From positions 15,671,292-15,735,291 of the forward strand of contig NC_054751.1 of the NCBI RefSeq assembly GCF_018143015.1: a stretch of 64,000 bases of DNA. The letters are read 5' to 3'. Made by a program: the position numbers and the translations under genes. Shown here one piece after another: positions 54,718 to 64,000 of this stretch; position 1 is the stretch's first letter, and each line of letters begins with the position of its first letter. The notes beneath the pieces were generated by a model. That model saw nothing but the letters and a program-made list of their open reading frames with translations. It made no database searches and had not been told where the DNA came from. This DNA comes from Lytechinus variegatus. Taxonomy: Eukaryota > Echinodermata > Echinoidea > Temnopleuroida > Toxopneustidae.

Positions 54718-56560
54718 AAGATTCAAGATTCAAGATTCAAGATATGTTTTATTCAATTTAGCAGCTACGAAGGCTGAATTGACATTGAATTTACAATAAA
54801 AACATATAAATTGCACATAAACATGGTAAAATCTCAATTACAATAATAATCTTAATTCAATATAGCCATTATAATTCAAATATACAGTGATAATTCAAAT
54901 TTCAAAAATAGTGATTCTAATTGCAATACTAATTTCGATTAACCATAATTATTTCACTGAACAATAATGATTCAAAAATAAGAGAAATGATAATTTGAGT
55001 GTGTGTGTAAGGAAGCGTTTACAAGTAGAACATAAAGAGGAAAAACGGTCCTGCTGAACACAAAATCGAAAAGGTTCAACATAATGGGAATAATATGGAA
55101 GAGGGGGGGGGGGGGTTGTAAAAACTTTCAGCAAATTATTATTTAAGTTTCAAAATAGATGGGGCATTGTTACAAAATAGGATAAAGTCATAATTGGTAA
55201 AATTGGCCATTGTTTCGTTCATCTGGTGTTTGTTATACAATGAATATATAATTATTTGAACATACATAGGAAATTGGTAATATTCATCATGGATATAAAA
55301 AGGGTAATTAATACATTATAAGATCATTCCGGGAATACATAGGACGTTTAAACTTCATAGAAACACATGTGTTACTCATCTATCATTTAAAAGCCTGATT
55401 AGATAGGGCATGGTACTTTTCTTGTATCGTTCTGTGCGGCACTTCGTCAGTCTATATTTCTCGCTATTTCGGAGGGCTCTAAATTCAGATTGTTTGGGGG
55501 GTAGCCAGTGAGGAAAGAACTTTTCAAGGGATAGTGCAAATTTCATACACAAAGTGACACGTCTGTCATATAAGGTTGTAAGGCCAGAAGTTGAAAGTGC
55601 ATTATCATACGAGTAATAATCTTTGCCAAAAATTATACGCAATGCTCTTTTCTGGATAGATTCTATTTGTTTTGATTCATTGGCTGTTATGGACGAGTGC
55701 CACACAGGTGCACAGTACTCTAATATGGGTCGTAGATAGCATGTAAAGATAGTTAGTAGGTCTTTTCTAGAGAGGTTGAACTTTTTCAGACTACGAATCA
55801 TGTACAGTTTTTTACTTGCTCTGGATACGATGTCAGTGATGTGAAGACTCCACTTCAAGTCATTTTGGATTGAGACACCCAACAGTTTTACATGATTTGA
55901 ATTTTCGATGACTTGATTAGAGATGCTAATTTCTTGTGGCAATGGGGGGTTTCTACCGAAAGACACTTGAAGGGATTGACATTTGCTAGGGTTTAGCTTC
56001 ATATTAGCGTTTCTACACCAAGTCTCTAGTTCGTGCACAGCGATTGAAATGATGCCAGTGGATGTTGATAGTCGACTCTCTGCCAGTGTAAGATCATCAA
56101 CGTACTTCCACCTAGGGACCGATGATTCAAGAAGGGCATCATTCACGAGTGCGAGGAAGAGCAAGGGGCCCAATCGTGTCCCTTGAGGGACGCCAGCATG
56201 TGTTACTCGCTGGTCTGATAATTCACCACTATACCTCACCCGTTGGGTTCGTTGAGTTAGGAAACTCGACAGCCATGGGATTAGTTCAGGTGTAGCTCCA
56301 AGAGAAAAGATTTTGCGAATAGCAATGTTGTGATCTACAAGATCAAATGCTTTTGAAAAGTCAGTCAGTACTACTGTTGAGGTATAACCAGGTTTGTCAG
56401 CATTGGAATGGAGGAAGTCTAACAAGTTGACAAGGTAGTGCGTGGTAGATGTCTTAGCCCTGTTTCCATATTGTTGTTTGCAGGTTACTATGTCTTGTTT
56501 TATAGCCATTGCATTTAAAATCCCAATTCGAAATATATGATCCGCGATTGTTATTGCCAC
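54718..56560 (-). mobile_element. 5'-truncated LINE with heptamer-repeat 3' end
   Basis: Minus-strand non-LTR element. Its 3' end, at about 54718, is a tandem of the heptamer ATTCAAG (plus strand), a short-repeat tail like those of CR1/Rex1-type elements. About 650 bp of A/T-rich 3'UTR precede the stop codon of the RT fragment at 55376. The 5' end is lost within the RT domain. It is a different family from the LINE at 51552-53457. Confidence 0.75.
55376..56560 (-). CDS. Reverse transcriptase fragment, truncated LINE
   Basis: About 390 open codons. QQYGNRAKTSTTHYL corresponds to RT block 2, VVLTDFSKAFDLVDH to block 3, AGVPQGTRLGPLLFLALVND to block 5, WKYVDDLTLAE to the catalytic YVDD of block 6, and LNPSKCQSLQVSF to block 7. 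The thumb follows (PILEYCAPVWHSS, IQKRALRIIFG). Block 1 and the endonuclease are missing, so this is a truncated copy, and the first ATG is not a real start. YVDD and GVPQGT distinguish it from the YADD element nearby. Clade within CR1/Rex1-like LINEs is uncertain. Confidence 0.88.
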   Translation of the reverse strand: MAITIADHIFRIGILNAMAIKQDIVTCKQQYGNRAKTSTTHYLVNLLDFLHSNADKPGYTSTVVLTDFSKAFDLVDHNIAIRKIFSLGATPELIPWLSSFLTQRTQRVRYSGELSDQRVTHAGVPQGTRLGPLLFLALVNDALLESSVPRWKYVDDLTLAESRLSTSTGIISIAVHELETWCRNANMKLNPSKCQSLQVSFGRNPPLPQEISISNQVIENSNHVKLLGVSIQNDLKWSLHITDIVSRASKKLYMIRSLKKFNLSRKDLLTIFTCYLRPILEYCAPVWHSSITANESKQIESIQKRALRIIFGKDYYSYDNALSTSGLTTLYDRRVTLCMKFALSLEKFFPHWLPPKQSEFRALRNSEKYRLTKCRTERYKKSTMPYLIRLLNDR

Positions 56561-57760
56561 TTATCCCAGTCAAGCATGTTTCGTCTATGGCATCTTCTGT
56601 TGCTCATCAAGGATTTATTGTTAACACAGGATCAGCAGAATATAGTCGCTTCCATGGGCAGGAGATCGAGTAACGTTGTTGTGGGAAATTATAAGTTATC
56701 ATCTCAATAGATAAACAACATTGTGGGATTTATCTAACCATCTACCATTCATCGCAAAGCGTTCATTTGAATCTTCGATGAAATTGACATTTTAATAGAG
56801 ATTCATCGTCTTCATCTTTTCGTGAGACTTGTCTGGAATTAATTATTTTCGTTTCTTCTCGCTGCCCAGTATAGTACGCGTGTGGTTGCTACGGATCCAA
56901 GGACCGTAAAAATATAATATATGAGGATCAGTGTGAATATATCTGAATTCAACTGGATAATTTTTTTAATGCACGAGATTTTTTACACAATGAGTGATAT
57001 TCTTGCATGTTACTAACAGATTGTTGCATATTATAAAGGCATCTCGTTATATACTCGGTTATAGTTTTAAGTGGCTGTCTGCGTTTTATTAGATTACACT
57101 CTGTACAATGGGAATTACGTGCAGCTGATGTGTTAAGTGGATCGCGTTAATCTTCCCCATTCACAAAATATTAAACGTTCTATAAAGTAGGATCGCATAC
57201 TCCTGTTTTTAGGGCAATTTTATAAGGCAATGTACCATCCTACGATCCAGTATCCAAACATTTAACTTTGTAATTTTCCTTAACTTGAAATCTTACACTC
57301 TATACTGCCTGACGCTTCTTTTTGGTGACATCAACGCAAGCTAGTGGCCTATAACCCTTGAGGTCAGTAAGGTGATCTCTATCTATACCAAACGTACGTG
57401 TTTCAGTCCTATCCTTGGGTATAACGTTGTGCAAACTTTTTCGGGAGTATCCGTACTGACACAATGGTAAAATGCTTCTGAAAAATGGATTAAGCGAGTA
57501 GCCTATCATGTATAGAGAGATATAACCGCCCTAAATGTTCGATCTAATATTGGGACTTTGCGTTATTCTGAAAACATGAATAACTTTGAGTGAATCCAAG
57601 AATCTCGCAGAAAAGGCGCTGTTTCATGTAGGTCTATAAACATAGACTCGGTCAAGATGGATTATTCCAGGACTACACAGAATAATAGATTCCTGATGAG
57701 ATGACTGATATACACACTTTCCGTCTCTGTCTCACATGTTTCTTTCTGTGAATTGATGCG
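56561..57760. other. Intergenic, no gene seen
   Basis: No repeat boundary or exon was recognised. It probably includes promoter sequence for the exon at 57822. Confidence 0.45.
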
Positions 57761-57799
57761 ATGACCAAGATGGCTGCGGGTGACCAGGAGTCCAGGTGA
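57761..57799 (+). promoter_or_regulatory. Short upstream ORF in the leader of the exon at 57822
   Basis: ATGACCAAG... TCCAGG TGA gives 12 codons, ending 22 bases before the presumed start codon. It is real as sequence; any role in translation control is inference. Confidence 0.35.
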
Positions 57800-57821
57800 C
57801 ACTGATCGAGGGTGTACCAAC

Positions 57822-57877
57822 ATGGCGACCAAAACTGCCGTGGATCCTGCCATGATACAACACATGCTCAAAGTAGC
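57822..57877 (+). CDS. Probable first coding exon of an unidentified gene
   Basis: ATG in a strong context (ACCAACATGGCG) opens 18 codons plus two bases, MATKTAVDPAMIQHMLKV, and runs into a textbook donor (AGC/GTAAGTATA). The local sequence is GC-richer than its surroundings. I do not recognise the protein from so short a start, and no second exon was found to the right edge. The gene would continue beyond the window or through an intron of more than 6 kb. It could also be a chance ATG plus donor. Confidence 0.5.
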
Positions 57878-59362
57878 GTAAGTATAATGATAAATCCATT
57901 CCCTAACTTTCTGCTATATTGTGATCATAGTACTAGTGTCACCCTAACACTTTACCATTCTGCCAGTTTTTACTGAAGAGGTAAATAAAGGTACTATTTG
58001 AAATAATGTCCTGACCTTCAGGTTTGGTTTTGATGATATATGCCTTTAGTCTAAATCTTTGAAAAATGAGGCCATCGGTAATTAAAGGGGAATACACATC
58101 AGACGCATTAAACTAAGAAAGGATAAAGAATTTAAATAAACAGTAAAGTTTTATCAATAAATAGAAATGGATAGTAAGATTCGACTTTTCCCAGGAAGAG
58201 TGACTTCGCAAGGTAGAAAGATAGACGGTAAGACATTTGTGGTAGGGTCCATAAATTATGGTAAAACTGACAGACACCGTCACAAGGAACTAACGGTCAG
58301 ACAGGTGGACATAACACAGATTAAAGAGAATTAAGTATGAGAAGTACAAATTATATGGCGTATTACAACGAATTTGAAATTCAACGCCAAAGTTACTTAA
58401 GTTGAAGATGATAAGCTATTGAAGCGATAAACGCTTTAAAAGTGAATGCAGCTGCTTTAATATTCTCAAGAAGAAAAGGGGATGGGACCTGTTCTTCTTG
58501 TACAAAAGGCTATGACGTGGATTGGTTTTAAGGGTTCATAGAGGTAGCAAAATAATCAATTCAGCCTGTCACTGCTCCCTTTAAACAGATCAATACTCAT
58601 AAACCTATTTGAACACCGTTAAGAGTTAAAAACACTTCTGTATCTTTCCATGTCAAACATGTACACACCACAAGGAAGCATGCATGTACTTTGATGCATT
58701 ACATTCAACATCATTTTATAGTGTTTTATAGATCCCTAGTATGTCTAAGGGATTACTTTTGCGACTGCTGATGGTACAGCACTTTTATGAGATGAAAATT
58801 AGACATTCATTTAAATGAGAAATTCAATTATGGAATCTGATTTTAAAGCATGAAATACAATTATATGTAAAGTGTAAATTTGTTAAGCAGAAATAGCAAC
58901 CCGAATGTAACTCTATGACAGCATTCTAGAAAGGCGAGGGAACATAGCGAGCGAGCGAGCCAGAAAATTTACTATTTCAACCAAATTTAAAGTATTGTTC
59001 CAGGCATTTTCCTAACAAGTGGTACACAAGTAGAAAGTCGTTGCTTCTTCAGACTTTTTTGTGGTTAGAGTATATAGACACAACCAATGCAGATCTGTAA
59101 GTAGAAAAGTAAATTCGTGTCTAAGCAGATGTATTTATGACACGTTTGCAAAGGTTTTAAGTTCATCTCTATCTATTCAGCTTCCAGTGTCGCGAGTATA
59201 AGTTAACAACGTGTTATTATGTGGCGCAGCTTGCGATAGATCTGTGCAAATAATGAAGGGTTATTTAGCCACACATTTTTAGCAATTTGTGGTTAAGGAA
59301 TAGACATTCGCACTCACTAGGCAGACACTTTCTACAACGCACCGATTCCTTTGACAATGCAA
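57878..59362. other. Presumed first intron of the gene starting at 57822
   Basis: AT-rich, no exon or repeat recognised. Confidence 0.4.
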
Positions 59363-60402
59363 GGCTGCGTTTATGCGACCTCGACCCAGAATCATGATTT
59401 GAATCACAATTTGAATCATGATTCAAAACAGCAGCATGAATCACGATCCGACAGAATCAGCGTTTATACGACCATCTTTCTAACGCTGTTTCTCCCTGAA
59501 TTCGGGCCGATCCAGTGCGCATCACAGTGCGCAGTTTGACCCAGGAAGTATAGGTCAACATTTTCGCACGTGTTTCTAACTTCACGTCGGCTGCTAGATT
59601 TTTGCTGCCGCCGGAGCTAACAACGAGCAAACGTTTGTGCAAGTGCAACGCTTACTCGGCTTCCGAAAAATAAATCTTTTACTTCCAGAATTCCGTGTAT
59701 TGTACCTCATATTGTTTTTGATCGGGAACCAGAAGGGGTCATTATCCTCCCTCCCACCTCCCGATCGATTTTTCTTGTCTATGATGGTCCTGTACTGGGC
59801 ACGAATTCTGTTAATTTTGTCTCGGCGGTGCCACATCTCCGTTGAAATCCCTCCCTCGCAAGCGCCGCTGAAAGGGATCGTCTTATTTCTGTGAATCCCG
59901 GTAAGGGATGCTTGTGCTTCAGGCTGAGCCCAAAGCACAAGCAGAGCCCTGAGTTAATTCATCGTCGATCAGTCCAATTTGTGCCTTTGGAACTTGAAGA
60001 AATGATTGATGAAAACAATGAAATATACAAATGACGCTACAGTACAACCCCGGGGGTACAATACACAGAATGATAATTCCTAAATGCTGGCAATACTGCT
60101 ACACGAAAATTAACCTGCACGAAACACAGCGCGCGCCTTTGAGTCAAACCCGGAAGAAGCACGACACAATGACGTCATAGAATCATGATTCAAATCACGA
60201 TATCGTTTATACGACCTTTTTCGTTCGTGATTCTACAGAAACGTCTTTCCAAACGCCCCTTTTTTCGTGTTTCATGTTTGTGATTCTAATCATGATTATA
60301 TTCAATTTCGACTAAACGCAATCGTGATTCTGCAGAATCGTGATTTGAATCATGATTCTAATCATGATTCTAGGGTAAAAAAGTGTCGAATAAACGCACC
60401 CC
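59363..60402. mobile_element. 1.04-kb inverted-repeat element studded with AATCATGATT palindromes
   Basis: Ends GGCTGCGTTTATGCGAC and GTCGAATAAACGCACCCC are imperfect inverse repeats. Both subterminal zones are filled with the 10-bp palindrome AATCATGATT and degraded forms (AATCACAATT, AATCACGAT). The terminal word CGTTTATGCGAC reappears internally as CGTTTATACGAC at about 59461 and 60205, and inverted near 60312. No transposase frame. No convincing target duplication was found. Confidence 0.65.
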
Positions 60403-61497
60403 AAGTCATATCACAATGGACAGCTGAGAGGTTTTTGTCGAATGTAATTGGTGGACCGGTGCAGCAAATCGTCCTAAGATTCGGACCGGACGGAAAATTG
60501 CAAATATGTCGTTGTCCAGAGTCCATGCTGTTTTGATTCACAGCTTGTTTTTTGACAAAGGCTGTTTGTCGTGAAGCCAGCTTTTTAAAATGCACTATAA
60601 TAATTTATTGACGTGAAGGAACACCTTTCATTTTGATTTCGTATGTTGTTGATATTATATTCCTTCAGCCTCAGAAGGAAGAGTGCTGATACCAATACTG
60701 GGGAGGCGTCACATGGAGCAGGGGCGACCACCCCTGTGATTTTTTTCAAGAAAAATATAAGGAAGGGGAGGGAGAAAACAAAAGAAAAGAAAAAGGGAAA
60801 AGAGTATAAAAAGAAGAGACCTGAGCCGTGTGACACTATGATACTTGATATACCATTATAATTCAAATTATACAGATATGACTCCTTCTTTATATTATCT
60901 TGTCAGATAAAATATCCAAATCCCTGACTAAATATATAGTACTAGTATAATATTGTGTAAAACCGATTGAACAGAAGCACATTCGTTTATCTTTCAATAA
61001 TGTATTTAAAAATCAAACAGTATGAAGCTAAATACAGTGTCGTGAATGGAGTGGGATAAACAGATATGAGATATGATTATATTCCAATTTGCTACTTAAT
61101 CCTTATCACGAAGCAAGTGTAACTATACAAATCATGTGCTATGTTCAGCTTGAATGATTTTTTTGTTCATTTATTGATATCGACGATGGTATATTCAGAT
61201 TGCTCGCACGATGTATTTTGGTCGGTTTTGAACGCAGCTGCAGACTGCAGTCGTCCGCTGGGTTGTTGTTGTTATTTTAGATAGGCAAACTAGTCAGCTG
61301 GGCTTGATCTTAGTCAGGGGCGCTTCCAACGGGGAAGAGGGGGGGGGGGGGGTGGGACGGGGATTATGGTTTTGCAAATGAAAAAAAACGAGTTCCGGGG
61401 GGGGAGTAAACATGGTAAAGGACTGACGAAGAAAAGGGAAGTATAAAAAGGAAGAGTATAAAAAACGTTTCGGGCCGTGCAACTCGCTAGGTTTAGT
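60403..61497. other. No gene seen
   Basis: A/G-rich runs at about 60760-60820 and a poly-G run near 61339-61352. No recognised exon. Confidence 0.5.
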
Positions 61498-61836
61498 TCT
61501 AGTTCGTCGAATTGCCAACTCCTCTTCTATCATTTGGTCTACCACCAGTTCGTCTAATATTCACATGGTCTAATTGCCAATTCGTCCAATCACCTTTTTG
61601 TCTAATATCAAGTTGGTCCAGTAGTCATTCAGTCCATTTACCATTTGGTATAATTGGACATGTTGGACTAAGTATTAATTGCGCAAAATGAATGAAAATA
61701 AAACTGACATTTGACCAACTGGTTATGAGACGATTAGACGATGTGATGTTTGGACCAAATGCTGATGGACGGAATGGCATTAGACTATAGACCATATGGT
61801 GAGTGGACGAGATGGGAGTAGACGAATTGGCAATTT
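61498..61836. repeat. Inverted repeat built from TTGGTCTAAT-type words, copy 2
   Basis: CGTCGAATTGCCAACTCC at the left and GTAGACGAATTGGCAATTT at the right enclose words CATTTGGTCT, TCACATGGTCTAATTGCC, GACCAACTGGTTATGAGACG and ATGGCATTAGACTATAGACC. Same plan as 35852-36345 but shorter. Confidence 0.65.
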
Positions 61837-64000
61837 ACTCTCTGCTTTACCCCTTTTAATTGAGAAAATATGACGTCAAATGTCTTGGTCGTCTCCCCCC
61901 CACACTGCCATCCATCAAAATATACCAGTGTCCTCGCCCCTGACCTTAGTCGAGCATTCAACGAGTAGAATAGATATGCTAAAAATATCGATCTTATAAC
62001 AATCCGATTTCATGTACATGTATGTTGTCATAAATGCAATAATCAATAATAGAGTTTATATTTTCAAATGGAACGAAACTATAACAGCACAGATCCCGTG
62101 TAGTCTTACACTACATATTCGGCTTCGGTGCAGAAAAAACACAATGACCAGGGGACAATAATAATAAGATAGTGATATCAGAATGAATTTGAGCTTTTAC
62201 AACTTTGAAACAAATTTGAACAGATAATGGTTTTAAACTGTGAGGTAGTTTCGCGTCATTTCTTGTCGAAATGTTGGCTTATAAATATCGTTTTTAAAAT
62301 TGTAAGTTTGTTGTTTAGACATAAAAGCAAGTATTTTTGCAGAGTATTATATCAAATTACGATCTCATATGAGTTATATACTTGTCCATACCGGCAAATC
62401 AGATTCAATATGATATGATGTTCGCACCAGTGCTTGACCCGGCTTGACCTCATAGTTCAAAGGTGTGTGCGATTATTTACCAGTTGTCATGGCAACGAAT
62501 CAAATCGTGCATGTGCGTCCAAAAGCAGAAGAAATTGAAAGAGGAATTGTGGTTGTATTGATTTTATTTTGGAGTCCTTCTGAATTGTCGTTCGTTGTTT
62601 TTCAAGTTTATTTCAAACGATTGGCCTATTGATTTTTTAGATCGGGTAGATGAGTTTGCTATTAGATTGATGGCCTACATGTAGGCGTTGACCTGGCTTC
62701 CAGCAATTTCGCTATACATGAAAAAATCCTGAATAAATACATGTTACAATCATATAGTACTTTTTACGTTTTTGTACACGTGTTTGGAAAAAAATGGGAG
62801 GTGCTGAAAAGCGGCCCCTATGTAATCTGACAAGATCTGACCAACAGCAAAGGCCCATCATGTTCTACATGTTATGAAATATCAAAACCAATAGGGATCA
62901 AAGAGTGACGTCCCTGATTATCAATAGGCCTATGCTTTTACGATTCTTTCAATACAATAGTACAGTCATATACAAAATCGATTTGTTTTTTAGAATAACA
63001 ATCACATAAATCAAATGGACAATAACATCATTTGTTCTCTTTTTCATCAATTAAGTTTTTTGACAGCATGTTTATGCGAGAAAACAATATACCTCCTGAA
63101 ATACGTATATGGTTTGTGCATATAGAAAATAATTAACTGACTTCGAACCCATTCCCCCCGACACTTTTTATTTCTATTTCCATTGATTCCTTATCAAATT
63201 AGGATTCATAAAACATGCAAAATCTTTATCTATCTGTATCTGTAAACTAGGTAAATCACTTAACTGTGTACCGCAACCAATGTAATCAGTAACCATATTG
63301 AACACTTGATTCTCAATAAATTGAGCATGGTAGTTTGAACTGTTAAATAACTACTGTATTGCCTAGTAAATAGCGTCGTATAAAAATAAAAAAATAGCAG
63401 CGCCTTTACTGTTTAAGAATACCTTGTAGTTTCTGAACGCATTTCCCATCTTAAAGAATGTGTAGGAAGTTGGTATAGGGAAGACATTTTGGCCCCTTTC
63501 TAAATAATGATCAAGGTTTTTGATCGACAATGACTGTTTTTCCTTCAGTGTCAGAAGAATATCTGCAGTCAAAATTAAGGACGGTCATGTGCAGGATTTT
63601 ATTCTGTATTAGCAATGTTATTTAATGTTATTTAGATTCGTAATTTATATGTATGCGAAGTAATGATGTCGTTATCAGTGTGTGGCAAGATCGTTCAGTT
63701 ATCAGAGTTTAGTGTTAAAACGCCATCTTTGGAAAATTGATGATCACAATGACAAAGTGTTTATGTACAACCAAAGAGTTAGGGGAATTGTCTGATATCC
63801 CATATGCTCAATTCAACATAGATTGTTTTGGACTTGCTGGTTATTCCAGTAAATTCTAGAACCCTCACCCAAAGACGCAGAGATTTGTGGGGCGTCGAAC
63901 TCCCCTGGGACGAAAAACTTCGTGATGGTATGAACTTTTATTTGGTTATGAAAGTACGTTAGCCTTACTCTTGCTAGTTCATATACGAATGTTATGACTC
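61837..64000. other. Right end of window, no supported gene
   Basis: AT-rich. The stretch 63854-63915 reads TLTQRRRDLWGVELPWDEKL in one frame and is flanked by TAG and GT. It could be an exon or a decayed retroelement fragment, but I cannot support either. Confidence 0.4.

Noticed and set aside
63854-63915. Possible exon or Bel/Pao-like fragment (DLWGVELPWDEKL)
   Set aside because: The similarity is vague and rests on a few residues; splice signals are weak, and the frame stops soon after.

Overview
This window is metazoan nuclear DNA, most probably from a sea urchin (echinoid) or a close echinoderm. It is AT-rich, with small exons bounded by GT/AG introns. It is packed with short inverted-repeat elements, tRNA-derived SINEs and 5'-truncated LINEs. 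It also carries a fast-duplicating family of intron-poor rhodopsin-type receptors, as known from sea urchins. I cannot assign a species.

The best-supported gene is PDCD4 on the plus strand, with its coding region at 16047-34290. I reconstruct ten coding exons; all junctions are GT/AG and all phases agree, giving 465 residues. The product is a translation inhibitor with two MA3 domains, a conserved C-terminal phosphorylation motif and conserved acidic eIF4A-contact residues. Upstream, at 3118-3258 on the minus strand, is one coding exon that I recognise as the start of a PLEKHA1/2 (TAPP) PH-domain protein; the rest of that gene lies beyond the left edge.

From 37 to 46 kb there is a tandem segmental duplication carrying two GPCR genes of 339 residues each, about 90% identical at protein level by my hand comparison. 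A third, receptor-less fragment of the same duplicated neighbourhood lies at 49.4-49.8 kb. A probable first coding exon of an unidentified gene is at 57822-57877 on the plus strand. The last 6 kb show no convincing exon.

Most of the remaining sequence is mobile DNA. I could delimit hAT-like (8-bp target duplication) and Mutator-like (9-bp) miniature elements, three complete TTAA-bounded hairpin elements of one family plus a fragment, and a 3.3-kb foldback element whose inverted ends are tandem arrays of a short motif. A 1.04-kb element has ends studded with a 10-bp palindrome. A long hairpin element has been split by a truncated LINE. A 1.9-kb element bounded by two apparently identical 463-bp repeats is inserted in a SINE, with a 4-bp target duplication and a related uninterrupted SINE copy elsewhere in the window.

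The items most worth following up are the 463-bp-repeat element at 46648-48561, the array-ended foldback element at 9512-12853, the palindrome-studded element at 59363-60402, the duplicated 5' splice site after PDCD4 exon 5, and the receptor pair whose differences are dense in extracellular loop 2. All alignments were made by eye and no database was searched.
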